A DNA stretch of 64,000 nucleotides, taken from positions 27,384 to 91,383 of the forward strand of contig CALVHO010000006.1 in assembly GCA_944328445.1 (NCBI GenBank). The letters run 5' to 3'. Positions 19,411 to 28,751 of the stretch are shown here, piece after piece. Each line of letters begins with the position of its first letter. Positions within the stretch are counted from its first letter, which is position 1. The notes beneath the pieces were generated by a model. The model was given only the letters and a program-made list of their open reading frames with translations. It did not search any database and was not told the origin of the DNA. The position numbers were made by a program, and so were the translations under genes. The DNA comes from an uncultured Clostridia bacterium (GTDB lineage: Bacteria > Bacillota > Clostridia > Christensenellales > Borkfalkiaceae).

Positions 19411-19866
19411 TCAGAGCGAGGAGCCGAACTTCTTTTCGATGGCGGCGATCTTGTCGACGCGGCGCTGATGCCGCCCGCCCTCGAACGCGGTGTTCAAAAA
19501 GGTATCGACGATCTCCAACATCAGCCCGTCGCCGATGACCTTCTGCCCGAAGGCGATCATGTTCGCGTCGTTGTGCAGGCGGGTGTATTTGGCCGAATAG
19601 GTGTCGTGGCAGTGCGCGCAGCGGATGCCGGGCACCTTGTTGGCGGCGATGGAGATGCCGATGCCCGTGCTGCAAATGAGGATGCCGCGCTCGCACTCGC
19701 CGCGCGCCACGGCCTCGGCCGCGGGCAGGGCAAAGTCGGGATAGTCGCACGAATCGGGCGTGTTCGTCCCGAAGTCGACGACTTCGTGACCCAGCCCGCG
19801 CAGGTGCGCCAGCAGGACGCCTTTGAGCGTGAGCCCGCCGTGATCGCAGGCGATGGCAAGTTTCAT
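19411..19866 (-). CDS. rpiB: Ribose-5-phosphate isomerase B
   Basis: 151 aa, full length. Interconverts ribose-5-phosphate and ribulose-5-phosphate. N-terminal MKLAIACDHGGLTLK, the phosphate-binding GILICSTGIGISIAANK (active Cys in CSTG), and CHDTYSAKYTRLHNDANM are all conserved. ATG 19866 follows GGGGGATC. Galactose-6-phosphate isomerase LacB is a relative, but the Cys/His pattern here is of RpiB. Confidence 0.93.
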   Translation of the reverse strand: MKLAIACDHGGLTLKGVLLAHLRGLGHEVVDFGTNTPDSCDYPDFALPAAEAVARGECERGILICSTGIGISIAANKVPGIRCAHCHDTYSAKYTRLHNDANMIAFGQKVIGDGLMLEIVDTFLNTAFEGGRHQRRVDKIAAIEKKFGSSL

Positions 19867-19884
19867 AGGAAGATCCCCCTTGTT

Positions 19885-19938
19885 TGATTTCTTTTTTATA
19901 AAGCCGCGTATGATTTCTTTTTTTACAAAGCCGCCGCG
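19885..19938. repeat. Tandem duplication upstream of rpiB
   Basis: Two adjacent 26-28 bp units (19885-19910 and 19911-19938), each TGATTTCTTTTTTTA-like followed by AAAGCCG; they differ at one or two positions. They fill the spacer between the phosphatase gene and rpiB. Confidence 0.7.
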
Positions 19939-19948
19939 TGCGGCCCTT

Positions 19949-20419
19949 TTAGGGCCTCGATTTCGGCGGCGGGTCTGTCTGCGGAAAATACTTTCCGATG
20001 ATGGCGGAGGCGGCGCGCTCCAAGAGGCGCGCGGTGGCGCGGTAGACTTCGATCCCCTGCCCGTACGGGTCGGGGACTTCAAACCCCGCTATCTCGGAAA
20101 TGCTGTGCACGTTCTCGAAAGCGTTCAAAAGTTCCTTCTGCCCGTCCGTCATGCAGACGACGAGAAAGCTGTTCTCGATCATCTTGTGTTTGAGCTGGCG
20201 GGGATGGAATTTGGAAAAGTCGATCCCGCGCTCCCGCAGGCACGCGGCGCTGTTTTCATGAATGAAAGAGCCTTCCTGCACGAAGATGCCCGCCGAGGCC
20301 GCGTCGACGAACTTGATCTTGCGCCGCTTGATCTCGGCGCGGAAGATCGCCTCGGCCATCGGGCTGCGGCAGGTGTTTCCCGTACAGACGAAGAGAACTT
20401 TTTTGCGCTTCATGGTCAT
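19949..20419 (-). CDS. Low molecular weight protein-tyrosine/arginine phosphatase
   Basis: 156 aa. Catalytic loop VLFVCTGNTCRSPMAEAIFR is the C(X)5RS LMW-PTP signature (Cys nucleophile, Arg), and the acid is Asp in EVPDPYGQG. The Thr in CTGNTCRSP rather than the Ile/Leu of tyrosine phosphatases is the feature noted for YwlE-type arginine phosphatases, so arginine dephosphorylation is a fair possibility. Its place beside Sua5 and rpiB is the same as ywlE-ywlC-rpiB in Bacillus, which supports that. Start 20419 (ATGA overlap with the Sua5 gene) or the ATG two codons inside, which has better ribosome-site spacing. Confidence 0.88.
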   Translation of the reverse strand: MTMKRKKVLFVCTGNTCRSPMAEAIFRAEIKRRKIKFVDAASAGIFVQEGSFIHENSAACLRERGIDFSKFHPRQLKHKMIENSFLVVCMTDGQKELLNAFENVHSISEIAGFEVPDPYGQGIEVYRATARLLERAASAIIGKYFPQTDPPPKSRP

Positions 20420-21411
20420 TCCCCCGCGCAGGCCTTGCCCAGCCTGTTCTGCACGCCCGCCATGATGCCGTCCTCCTCCTTCGGCCGGACGGCGACGAGC
20501 GCGTCGGCAACGGTCTCGGCGCGGCGCAAAAGGATGTAGAGATTGGCCGCCATCTCGGCGGGCGTCTTCCCCAGATCCAGGACCGAGCCCGCGGGGAAGC
20601 AGGGCGCCGCGGCGCTCTCGCAGAGCACGCAGGCCCGCAGCCCAGCCGCGCGCAGCTGCCGCAATTTTTCCGCGGCCTCCGCCGTGCGGTCCGCCTCGAA
20701 CAGGTACGTCTTGCAGGCGGGCGCGTAGTGCTTGTATTTCATGCCGGGCGAACGCACCTGCTCCCCCGCCTTGGGGACATACAGGCCGCAGTCCCCGACG
20801 GTTTCGGCGATCTGCTCGCGCGAGACGAGCCCCTCGCGCAGGATGACGGGGATCTCCCCCGTCACGTCGCAGACGGTGCTCTCGATCCCGCCCTCGCAGG
20901 CGCCGCCATCCAGGATCAGCGGGATGCGGCCGTTCAGGTCGGCAAAGACATGCTCCGCCGTCACGGGGCTGACGTGTTTGGATACGTTGGCCGAGGGCGC
21001 CGCGACGGGCATGTCCGTATAGCGCAAAAAGCGCTGCGCGCCCGGATGTGCAGGCACGCGCACGGCCAGCGTCTGCAACCCGCAGGAGACTACGCCGCTC
21101 ACCGCGCCGCGGCTGCTGTACACCATCGTCAGCGGCCCCGGCAAAAAGCGTTCGCGCAGCTTCGCCGCATACGGGCGATCGTCAAAGACGAGGCGCCCGA
21201 GGTCGTAATCTTTGTGCACGTGCACGATCAGCGGGTTGTCGGCGGGGCGGCCCTTCACGGCATAGATGGCCCGCACGGCGTCATCGCGGCGGGCGTCTCC
21301 GCCGAGGCCGTACACCGTTTCGGTCGGGAAGGCCACGACGCCTCCCCCTTCCAGCACCGCCTTGGCCTCGGCCAGGGAATCCTCGCCGATGGGCCGTATG
21401 CGCGTCTCCAT
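20416..21411 (-). CDS. ywlC: L-threonylcarbamoyladenylate synthase (Sua5/YwlC type)
   Basis: 331 aa: N-terminal YrdC domain (about 1-200) plus the C-terminal Sua5 domain (about 225-331), the long form of the enzyme. Makes threonylcarbamoyl-AMP from Thr, bicarbonate and ATP for the t6A37 modification of ANN-decoding tRNAs. Motifs: VVAFPTETVYGLGGDA, KGRPADNPL, APSANVS and SPGMKYKHYAP at the linker. Lies 3 bp after dnaB and overlaps the phosphatase by 4 bp. Confidence 0.94.
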   Translation of the reverse strand: METRIRPIGEDSLAEAKAVLEGGGVVAFPTETVYGLGGDARRDDAVRAIYAVKGRPADNPLIVHVHKDYDLGRLVFDDRPYAAKLRERFLPGPLTMVYSSRGAVSGVVSCGLQTLAVRVPAHPGAQRFLRYTDMPVAAPSANVSKHVSPVTAEHVFADLNGRIPLILDGGACEGGIESTVCDVTGEIPVILREGLVSREQIAETVGDCGLYVPKAGEQVRSPGMKYKHYAPACKTYLFEADRTAEAAEKLRQLRAAGLRACVLCESAAAPCFPAGSVLDLGKTPAEMAANLYILLRRAETVADALVAVRPKEEDGIMAGVQNRLGKACAGE

Positions 21412-21414
21412 GGC

Positions 21415-22938
21415 CTACTCCTCCCCCGCGGGGCCGCCGAAGTCTGCGCCTTCTTCACCGAAGTCCGCGCCTTCCTCGCCAAAATCCGCGCCTTCCTCGC
21501 CGAAATCCGCGCCTTCGGGCGCCGCAAACGCCTCGGGCGGCTCCAACTCGTCCAAATCGTCCCCGCGCTCGGGCGGTGCCTCGGGCAGGTCGGCCATCGG
21601 CGGGTTCACGTAGCGCACCTGGTCGCCGCGGAAACGCAGCTTCACGCGGCCGAGCTCGCCGTTGCGGTGCTTGGCGATGATCAGGTCGGCCATGTCCTTT
21701 TGCAGCTTTTTGTTCTTGATCTCTTCCTCCGACAAGCCGATGTCCGGCCTATGGATGAACATGACGATGTCCGCGTCCTGCTCGATGGCGCCCGATTCGC
21801 GCAGGTCGGACAGCTGCGGCTCCTCGGAATTGGCGATACGGCGCAGCTGCGACAGCGCCAAAACGGGCACATCGAGCTCCTTGGCCATGATCTTCAAGCT
21901 GCGGGTGATGGAGGAGATCTCCTGCTGCCTGTTCTCTTCCCGCCGCTTTTCACCGCTGCGCATGAGCTGTATGTAGTCGATCATGACCAGATCCAGCCCC
22001 TCTTTGCGCGCTTTGAGACGGCGGCATTTGGACAAGATCTCGGCGGGCGTGATCTGCGAAGAATCGTCGATGTAGATGCGCGCCTTTTTCAAAGCCGAAC
22101 TCGCCGCCCACAATTTTTTCCATTCGCTGTGCGTGAGCTTGCCGGCCATGGCCTGCGACATGCTGACCCTGGCATGCGAGCAAAGGAGCCTCTGCGCCAG
22201 CTGGATGCGCGGCATCTCCAAGGAGAAGACGGCGCACACGCGGTCGTCGGCGAGGGCGGCGTGCTCGATGATGTTCATGCCGATGGTCGTCTTGCCGACG
22301 CCGGGGCGGGCGGCAAGCACGATGAAGTCGGATTTTTGCAAACCGTTCGTGATGCGGTCGAGCTTGGTAAAGCCCGTGTTGACGCCGCGCAGGGCGTCCT
22401 TATCGCGGGAAATGACCTCGAATTTGTGCAAAACGCTGTCGTATGCGCCGTCTTCCCGCATATCCACGAGGGCGGACGTGTCCGACTTTTTGGAGATGTC
22501 GAACACGAGCTTTTCGGCATAGGCGACGCTGTCCTCTGCGTCGGCTCCGGTCAGGGAATTTTCAATGATGCTCTGCGAGGCGCGGATCAGGCGGCGGTTG
22601 ATGCTGTCGCGGCGGACGATCTCCAAATAGGAGCGGTAATTGGCCGCCGACGGCATGGCCTGCGCCAGCTCGGTGATGTATTTGAGCCCGCCCGCCTTTT
22701 CCAGCGAATTTTCGTTTTCGAGCTCGTCGGCCAGCGTGACGAGGTCGACAGGCTTCCTGTCGTTGAACACGACTTTCATCGCCCCGAGGATGAGGCGGTG
22801 CGATTCCTGGTAAAAATCGTCCTCGGACAGGGTGTCGAGGATGTCGGTCTGGATCTCGTTGTCGAGCATCAGGCAGCCCAAAAGGGCCTGCTCGGCTTCG
22901 AGATTGTTGGGCATCGCGTTGATCTTTCCTTTCGGCAT
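21415..22938 (-). CDS. dnaB: Replicative DNA helicase
   Basis: 507 aa. N-terminal domain starts NNLEAEQALLGCLMLDN; the RecA-like domain carries the Walker A AARPGVGKTTIGMNI, Walker B LDLVMIDYIQLM, and the DLRESGAIEQDAD segment. The last 33 residues are an acidic tail made of repeated GADFGEE units, not normal for DnaB. Start ATG 22938 follows GGAAG; a GTG three codons upstream is less likely. Its loader is not beside it, but a DnaD/loader-domain protein is encoded at 34.4 kb. Confidence 0.95.
   Translation of the reverse strand: MPKGKINAMPNNLEAEQALLGCLMLDNEIQTDILDTLSEDDFYQESHRLILGAMKVVFNDRKPVDLVTLADELENENSLEKAGGLKYITELAQAMPSAANYRSYLEIVRRDSINRRLIRASQSIIENSLTGADAEDSVAYAEKLVFDISKKSDTSALVDMREDGAYDSVLHKFEVISRDKDALRGVNTGFTKLDRITNGLQKSDFIVLAARPGVGKTTIGMNIIEHAALADDRVCAVFSLEMPRIQLAQRLLCSHARVSMSQAMAGKLTHSEWKKLWAASSALKKARIYIDDSSQITPAEILSKCRRLKARKEGLDLVMIDYIQLMRSGEKRREENRQQEISSITRSLKIMAKELDVPVLALSQLRRIANSEEPQLSDLRESGAIEQDADIVMFIHRPDIGLSEEEIKNKKLQKDMADLIIAKHRNGELGRVKLRFRGDQVRYVNPPMADLPEAPPERGDDLDELEPPEAFAAPEGADFGEEGADFGEEGADFGEEGADFGGPAGEE
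21439..21516. repeat. 21-bp tandem repeat at the dnaB 3' end
   Basis: Three full copies (21439-21459, 21460-21480, 21481-21501) and a partial fourth, in frame, encoding GADFGEE. Units differ at one to three positions, and a length change would add or remove whole heptapeptides. Confidence 0.85.
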
Positions 22939-22974
22939 GGCAATCACTTCCTTCGCATGCGGCGCTCGGCCTTG

Positions 22975-24750
22975 TCAGAACAGCATCCCTTCCAGCGCCG
23001 CGAGCGTCTCGTCGAAGGAGCGCAGCGCCGCTTCAAAGGGCTCTTTGCCGGTCAGGTCCACGCCCGCGATCTTCAAAAGCTCCACGGGGCCGTCGCTGCC
23101 GCCGGACGACAAAAACGCCTTGTAGTCGCGCACGGCCGCCTCCCCTTCGCGCAGGATGCGGTCGGCGATGGCGACGGCGCTGACGATGCCCGTCGCGTAT
23201 TTGTAGACGTAGAACGGGGTGTAAAAATGCGGGATGCGGGACCATTCGTAGGCGATCTGTTCATCGTGCACGACGGCGCCGCCGTAATATTGCTTGTTCA
23301 GTTCCAGGTAGAGCGAACACAGCCCGTCGGCGGTGAGCGCCTCGCCGCGCTCGGCCATGGCGTGCGCGCGGCTTTCAAATTCGGCGAACATCGTCTGGCG
23401 GTGCAGCGTCGTGCGGACGGTGTCCAGAAAATAATTGAGCAGGTATTTCTTCGTCTTCGCGTCTTCGCTCTGCGCCAGGATGTGCCGCAGCAACAGCACT
23501 TCGTTGACGGTGCTGGCCACCTCGGCCACAAAGATGCGGTAATCGGCCGTGGGATAGGGCTGCGCGGCGTTGGAATACCACGTGTGCAGCGAATGCCCCA
23601 TCTCGTGGGCGATGGTGAACACGTCGTGCGTGGTCGGGCGGTAATTCAATAGGACGTACGGATGCAGGCCGTACACGCCCGTGCTGTATGCGCCGCTGCG
23701 CTTGCCCGCCGTCTCGCACACGTCCACCCAGCCCTCGGCAAAGCCCTTGCGCAGCAGGGCGCCATACTCCTCCCCCAACGGGGCAAGGCCCTTCACCACG
23801 AGGTCGCAGGCCTCTTCGTAGCCGAGTTTGAGTTCCGCGTCGGGCACGAGGGGCACGTAGAGGTCGTACATGTGCATCTCGTCCAGGCCCAGCGCCCGCT
23901 TGCGCAGGGCCATGTAGCGGTGCATGGAAGGCAGGTGCTCGTGCACCGCGCCGATGAGGTTTTCGTATACGCAGGCAGGGACGTCCTCCCCGTCCAGCGC
24001 GCCCTCCAAACAGGAAGCGTACCCGCGCGCCCGCGACAGGAATACGTCCTTTTTCACGTTCCCGTCGTAGACGGCGGCGAGCGTGTTGTTCAGGCCGATG
24101 TAAGCTTGGTAATAGCGCTCGAAGGCGCGGCGGCGCAGCGCGCGGTCCTCCCCGTGCAGCAGCTCGCCGTAAATGCCGTGCGTGAGGGCGATGGTGCCGC
24201 CCTTGCCGTCATCCACCTCACCCAAGGCGATGTCGGCATTGTCGATCATGGAAAAGATGTTTTGGAACTGCCCGTACACCTCCCCGCCCGCGGCGAGCAG
24301 GCGCTCCTCAGCGGCCGAAAGGATGTGCGGCTTCTGGCGGATGAGGCAGCGGAAATAATAGCCGTACGGCGCCAGGCGCGGATCGGCCGCCAGCGCGCGC
24401 AGCTCGCCCTCGTCCAGCGCGGAGAGCTCGGGCTCGACGAAGGCCGTTTCCGCGGAATAGCGCACGTACAGCGCCATCGCGCGCGACTGCATGGCCGTGT
24501 ATTTTCCGTCGCGGGTGTCCTCGTCGTGCTTCATGTGCGCGTACAGGTACAGCCGTTCGAGCGCCCTGCCGGCCCGCTCCTGCGCGTCAAAGAGGGCGCG
24601 CACGGCGGAAGGGTCGCCGAGCTTGCCCGCAAAGTGCGAAAAATCGAGGTACGTCCCCGCTTTTTCGTAACCAAGCTCCCAGGCCTCGTCCGACGGGAAG
24701 ATGTCCTCGGTGTGCCACTTGTATTTCGCTTCGACTTCCTTTCTTTCCAT
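22975..24750 (-). CDS. pepF: Oligoendopeptidase F (M3B)
   Basis: 591 aa, full length. Cytoplasmic zinc peptidase that cuts oligopeptides. Zinc motif HEMGH at residues 382-386 with the downstream Glu ligand in the AEVASTVNEVLLL helix; N-terminal KYKWHTEDIFPSDEAWE is family-typical, and HDEQIAYEWSRIPHFYTPFY is the substrate-tunnel segment. ATG 24750 is preceded by AGGAAG within AAAGGAAGTC-like sequence. Between UPF0210 and dnaB; no functional link is obvious. Confidence 0.95.
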   Translation of the reverse strand: MERKEVEAKYKWHTEDIFPSDEAWELGYEKAGTYLDFSHFAGKLGDPSAVRALFDAQERAGRALERLYLYAHMKHDEDTRDGKYTAMQSRAMALYVRYSAETAFVEPELSALDEGELRALAADPRLAPYGYYFRCLIRQKPHILSAAEERLLAAGGEVYGQFQNIFSMIDNADIALGEVDDGKGGTIALTHGIYGELLHGEDRALRRRAFERYYQAYIGLNNTLAAVYDGNVKKDVFLSRARGYASCLEGALDGEDVPACVYENLIGAVHEHLPSMHRYMALRKRALGLDEMHMYDLYVPLVPDAELKLGYEEACDLVVKGLAPLGEEYGALLRKGFAEGWVDVCETAGKRSGAYSTGVYGLHPYVLLNYRPTTHDVFTIAHEMGHSLHTWYSNAAQPYPTADYRIFVAEVASTVNEVLLLRHILAQSEDAKTKKYLLNYFLDTVRTTLHRQTMFAEFESRAHAMAERGEALTADGLCSLYLELNKQYYGGAVVHDEQIAYEWSRIPHFYTPFYVYKYATGIVSAVAIADRILREGEAAVRDYKAFLSSGGSDGPVELLKIAGVDLTGKEPFEAALRSFDETLAALEGMLF

Positions 24751-24823
24751 ACGTCTCCGTGAACGCGCCCGCGTACAGGCGCGCGGGCAGCGGCGCGGCC
24801 GCCCGAAAAGCGCGCGGCCGCGA

Positions 24824-26179
24824 TCAGTTTTTGTTGCTGTGGATGGGTGCGGGGATGCGCCCGCCGCGGCGCACGAAGCGCGAACTGTCCGTGCGGTTGA
24901 CGGGCATGATGGGCGCGCGCCCCAACAGGCCGCCGAATTCCACGCTTTCCCCCACACCCTTGCCCGGCACGGGGATGACGCGCACGGCCGTCGTCTTGTT
25001 GTTGATGGTGCCGATGGCCGCCTCGTCGGCGATGATGGCGGAGATGGTCTCGGCAGGAGTGTCCCCCGGGATGGCGATCATGTCCAGCCCCACCGAGCAG
25101 ACGGCCGTCATGGCTTCGAGCTTGTCGATGTTCAATAACCCCTTGTCGGCGGCTTCGATCATGCCGATGTCCTCGCTGACGGGGATGAAGGCGCCCGAAA
25201 GCCCGCCCACGTGCGAACTGGCCATCACGCCGCCCTTTTTGACGGCGTCGTTGAGCATGGCCAGCGCGGCCGTGGTGCCGTGCCCGCCCACGCATTCGAG
25301 GCCGAGCTCTTCGAGGATGTGCGCCACCGAATCCCCCATCACAGGCGTGGGCGCCAGGGATAGGTCGACGATGCCGAACTCCGCGCCCAGGCGCGCGGCA
25401 GCCTCCTTGGCGATGAGCTGGCCCGCGCGGGTGATCTTGAAGGCGGTGCGCTTGATCATCTCGGCGCAGTCGTTCAGGTTGGCGTCGGGGATATTTTCGA
25501 GCGCGTGCTTGACCACGCCCGGGCCCGAAACGCCGACGTTGATCACGGTGCCGCTCTCCCCCACGCCGTGGAAGGCGCCCGCCATGAAGGGGTTGTCCTC
25601 CACGGCGTTGGCAAAGACGACGAGCTTGGCGCAGCCGAGGCCATCCTTGTCGCGGGTGGCTTCGGCCGTGCGCTTGACGATCTCTCCCATCGCCCGCACG
25701 GCGTCCATATTGATGCCCGATTTGGAGGAGGCGACGTTGACCGACGAGCAGACGCGCTCCGTCGAGGCGAGCAGCTCGGGGATGCTCTCCAAGAATATTT
25801 TTTCGTAGTCGGCGGTGCCTTTATGCACGAGGGCGGAATACCCGCCCAAAAAGTCGATGCCGAGCTCTTTGGCGGCGGCGTCGAGGGCGCGGCCGACGAG
25901 GGGCGCGCCTTCGGGGAAGGCCGCGCAGACGAGGCTGACGGGCGTGACCGAGACGCGCTTGTTGACGATGGGGATGCCGAATTCGCCCGAAAGCTGCCCC
26001 GCCACCTTGACGATGTTTTCCGCCTTGCGGCAGACGGTATCGTGCACGGCCTGCGCCGTTTCGCGCGCGGTGGCGCGCACGCACGGCAAAAGGGAGATCC
26101 CCATCGTGATCGTGCGGATGTCGAGATGCTCGCGCTCGATCATGTCGATGGTTTCCAGAACGTCGAATTTGTTGAACAT
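24824..26179 (-). CDS. UPF0210 (PFL) family protein
   Basis: 451 aa, highly conserved family of unknown biochemical function, related in fold to pyruvate formate-lyase but without a glycyl-radical loop I can see. Conserved blocks: [40 protein letters not shown] and the [20 protein letters not shown] segment. The ACT-domain gene immediately upstream is its standard partner, suggesting allosteric control by a small molecule. Start ATG 26179; ribosome site weak (GCGGGGCC). Confidence 0.92.
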   Translation of the reverse strand: MFNKFDVLETIDMIEREHLDIRTITMGISLLPCVRATARETAQAVHDTVCRKAENIVKVAGQLSGEFGIPIVNKRVSVTPVSLVCAAFPEGAPLVGRALDAAAKELGIDFLGGYSALVHKGTADYEKIFLESIPELLASTERVCSSVNVASSKSGINMDAVRAMGEIVKRTAEATRDKDGLGCAKLVVFANAVEDNPFMAGAFHGVGESGTVINVGVSGPGVVKHALENIPDANLNDCAEMIKRTAFKITRAGQLIAKEAAARLGAEFGIVDLSLAPTPVMGDSVAHILEELGLECVGGHGTTAALAMLNDAVKKGGVMASSHVGGLSGAFIPVSEDIGMIEAADKGLLNIDKLEAMTAVCSVGLDMIAIPGDTPAETISAIIADEAAIGTINNKTTAVRVIPVPGKGVGESVEFGGLLGRAPIMPVNRTDSSRFVRRGGRIPAPIHSNKN

Positions 26180-26190
26180 GGCGGCCCCGC

Positions 26191-26460
26191 TCAGATGTTG
26201 TGCATGGCGTTGAAGATCGCCTCGTGCTGCAAACGGATGCTCATGCCGATCTCTTTGCCCAGCTCTTCGCATTGGCGGGCGAGCTCGGAGAGCTCCTCGG
26301 TCATGCCGCTGATGTCCACGAGCATGATCATGGCGAAATATTCCTGCAAAATGGTCTGGCTGATGTCTTCCACATTCACGCCCTTTTCCGCCAGGAACGA
26401 ACTGACCTTGGCGATGATGCCCTTTTTGTCCTTGCCTGTGACCGTGACGACTGCGCGCAT
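26191..26460 (-). CDS. ACT domain protein (UPF0237)
   Basis: 89 aa, a stand-alone ACT domain with the UPF0237 opening [19 protein letters not shown] and the [15 protein letters not shown] segment. Likely a ligand-binding regulatory subunit; always found with UPF0210, 11 bp downstream here. GGAGAGG ribosome site before ATG 26460. Confidence 0.93.
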   Translation of the reverse strand: MRAVVTVTGKDKKGIIAKVSSFLAEKGVNVEDISQTILQEYFAMIMLVDISGMTEELSELARQCEELGKEIGMSIRLQHEAIFNAMHNI

Positions 26461-26461
26461 A

Positions 26462-27049
26462 TTACTTGACCTCTCCCATGCGGACGGGCTGCCTGGCGGC
26501 GTCCTCCCGCTGTTTTTCTTCGATAAAGGCGGCGTCATGCCCGACCGTTTCGTAGCCGATGATGACGTTGCCGTGGGTGATGTAGCTGACGATGTCTCCC
26601 GCCTCGAAGACGGGCAATTCCTTTTCGACGACGGAATAGATCTTGCGGTCCATGTATTCGGACTTCTTTTTGCTCCATTCGCTGAAAATGAGCACGTAAT
26701 AATCGACGCCGTCGTTGAGCTCGCTGCCCTCGTAGCGCAAAAAAATGCTGCGGTTGACCTGCTTGATGCCCGTAGACATCGAGGAGATCAGCCTGTAATA
26801 GCGGCGGGCGCGGTGGGCCTTGATGCCCAAAAAGATCCACGAAAAGATGATGAACAGGCAGGTCGCCGTGCAGGCGACGGCCTTGGGGACGGGTTGCAGC
26901 GGGTCCTCGAAGGGCAGCATGATGAAAAAGACGAGGCTCGCCACGCAGATGGCGGCAAAGACGGCCAGCACCGCCCAATAGATGTTGAAGATGCGCCTTT
27001 TTTGCCGGTAAGCGCCGTACAGGTCGCCGTCGTTGAAGAGAATGGTCAT
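26462..27049 (-). CDS. Two-helix membrane protein, function unknown
   Basis: 195 aa from ATG 27049. Membrane helices at about 23-45 and 56-76, then a 115-residue cytoplasmic domain with alternating beta-type segments (NRSIFLRYEGSELNDGVDYY, VFEAGDIVSYITHGNVIIGY). This layout resembles the PH-like membrane protein at 7924, but I see no motif that proves it. A GTG at 27067, overlapping the degV stop, is an alternative start. One base separates it from the ACT gene. Confidence 0.7.
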   Translation of the reverse strand: MTILFNDGDLYGAYRQKRRIFNIYWAVLAVFAAICVASLVFFIMLPFEDPLQPVPKAVACTATCLFIIFSWIFLGIKAHRARRYYRLISSMSTGIKQVNRSIFLRYEGSELNDGVDYYVLIFSEWSKKKSEYMDRKIYSVVEKELPVFEAGDIVSYITHGNVIIGYETVGHDAAFIEEKQREDAARQPVRMGEVK

Positions 27050-27063
27050 GTTCGTCCGTCCGT

Positions 27064-27918
27064 TCACTCGCTGATAAAGAGCACGCCGAGGGTGTTCCTG
27101 CCGCAGTGGCTGGTGATGATACTGCCCGCCACCGTTTCGATGATCTCGTCGAAATCAAAATTTTCGCGCACGAGCTGCTTGGCCGCGTCGACGAGCTCGG
27201 CGTCGGCATTGCTGTGGGTCACGAAGCAGCGCGTACGGTCGTAGGCGGGGTAATCGGCCACCAGGTCGCACACGTACTTTTTCAGGCAGCGCATCATCGA
27301 ACCGAGGTATTTGCGCTTGGGATAGAGCTGCCCCTCCTTCATGGCGATCATGGGATGCACCGAAAGGACTTTGGAGCCGTAATAGGAGAGCGCCGAGCAG
27401 CGCCCGCCCTTGTACAGGTACAGGAGGGTATCGGGGATGAAGGAGGTGTTGACCTTGTCCCGCAGGGCGACGACGGCGTCGAAGATCTCCCGCGCGCCCT
27501 TGCCCTCGTCGCGCAGGTCGCAGGCTTTGAGCACGAGCAGGCCCTGCCCCGTCGAGAGTGCGTGCGAATCGACGACGAACACCTTGTCCGCCCCGATCGC
27601 CGCGGCGGCCGACTTGGCAAAGCCGTACGAGCCGCTCGCCTTGGAGGAGATGTTGAAGTGCAGCACCGTCTTCCCCTCGTCGGTGAAGCGGCGGAAAAAT
27701 TCCTCGTATTCGGCGGCGCTGGGCGCGGCCGTCTTGGGCAGGTCTCCCGTCTCGTTGAAGTAGCGGAAGATGTCGTCGGGAACGATGTCGATGCCGTCGC
27801 GGAAGGTCTTTGCGCCGAGCATGACGCTGAGGGGATAGAGCACGACGCCGCGCTCGGCGATCAGGCGCTCGCCGAGGTCACAAGTGCTGTCCGAAGTGAT
27901 GACGATGGAATGGTTCAT
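27064..27918 (-). CDS. DegV family fatty-acid-binding protein
   Basis: 284 aa. N-terminal SIVITSDSTCDLGERL and the LPKTAAPSAAEYEEFF, HFNISSKASGSYGFAK and DTLLYLYKGGRCS segments are typical DegV; these proteins bind a fatty acid and serve as FakB-type carriers for the fatty-acid kinase. No fakA is in the window. GGAG ribosome site before ATG 27918. Confidence 0.92.
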   Translation of the reverse strand: MNHSIVITSDSTCDLGERLIAERGVVLYPLSVMLGAKTFRDGIDIVPDDIFRYFNETGDLPKTAAPSAAEYEEFFRRFTDEGKTVLHFNISSKASGSYGFAKSAAAAIGADKVFVVDSHALSTGQGLLVLKACDLRDEGKGAREIFDAVVALRDKVNTSFIPDTLLYLYKGGRCSALSYYGSKVLSVHPMIAMKEGQLYPKRKYLGSMMRCLKKYVCDLVADYPAYDRTRCFVTHSNADAELVDAAKQLVRENFDFDEIIETVAGSIITSHCGRNTLGVLFISE

Positions 27919-27942
27919 GTTTTGTCTCCGTTGCGTCCTGTT

Positions 27943-28533
27943 TCAGGCAAAGATGCCGAACAACCGCGTGAAAAAAGTTTTATGTTGCAAGGAAAAATCG
28001 GTCACGACGCCCAAAAGCCCGTCCAGCGGCAGGGTGCCGAGGGAGCCCGGGGCGGGGCGGCTGTCGTTGCTGACGCTGCGGTGATCGCCCAGCACGAACA
28101 CCTCCCCTTCGGGCACGGTGACGGGGTCGAGCGTCTGCTTCCAGTCCTCGGTCAGGTACGGCTCCTGCACGACGTACGACCCTTCCGTCCCCGCGTCTAT
28201 GCGGTACAGGACGCCGTTCTCGGCGTAGACCACGTCGCCGGGCAGGCCGATCAGCCGCTTGATGACGTACTTGGAATCGCTCCCGCGCTCGCTGTAAATG
28301 ACGATGATGTCTCCCCGCTGCGGGTCGCGGGTGCGGTCCACGAACACGTAGTCGCCGTCGTGCAGCGTGGGCTCCATCGAGCCCTGCTCCACACGCACCC
28401 CAACCAGGATCTCGGTAAAGAGGATGACGAAGCAGATAAACACGGCCGCCACGGCCGCCAGAAAGCGCAGGACGGAGACGGTCTCCCCCCAAGGATCGCG
28501 GCGGCTTTGCAGATTCGCGGCAAATTCATTCAT
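27943..28533 (-). CDS. lepB: Type I signal peptidase
   Basis: 196 aa, one N-terminal membrane helix (about 22-45) and the catalytic domain outside. Ser52 in VEQGSMEPTL is the nucleophile and Lys92 in YVIKRLIGLPGD the general base; GDHRSVSNDSR is the conserved box E. Removes signal peptides from exported proteins such as the two Dac proteins here. Overlaps the DUF951 gene by 8 bp. Confidence 0.95.
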   Translation of the reverse strand: MNEFAANLQSRRDPWGETVSVLRFLAAVAAVFICFVILFTEILVGVRVEQGSMEPTLHDGDYVFVDRTRDPQRGDIIVIYSERGSDSKYVIKRLIGLPGDVVYAENGVLYRIDAGTEGSYVVQEPYLTEDWKQTLDPVTVPEGEVFVLGDHRSVSNDSRPAPGSLGTLPLDGLLGVVTDFSLQHKTFFTRLFGIFA

Positions 28534-28714
28534 GCGCGGCTCCTTTGGACGGGCGGACGGCCTTTTTCAATGCGTCCGCGCCCATCATCACCACGCGCCC
28601 GCAACGGTCGCAGCGGATCTTGTAGTCGGCGCCGACGCGCACCACCGTCCACACGTCTCCGCCGCAGGGGTGTTTTTTTTTGGTGACGATCTTGTCTCCC
28701 AATGAGTATACCAT
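28526..28714 (-). CDS. DUF951 family small protein
   Basis: 62 aa, conserved Firmicute protein of unknown function. Features: GDKIVTKKKHPCGGDVWTVV then IRCDRCGRVVMM, where three Cys (HPCG, CDRC) could hold zinc. No ribosome site precedes ATG 28714; TAAAAT abuts the start codon, but no matching -35 was found. First gene of a long same-strand series. Confidence 0.88.
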   Translation of the reverse strand: MVYSLGDKIVTKKKHPCGGDVWTVVRVGADYKIRCDRCGRVVMMGADALKKAVRPSKGAAHE

Positions 28715-28751
28715 ATTTTACCGGTAAATGGAAAGAAATTCGGGTGAAAGT

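Noticed and set aside
21439..21516. CRISPR-like array
   Set aside because: Adjacent 21-bp units without spacers, in frame within dnaB; a coding tandem repeat.
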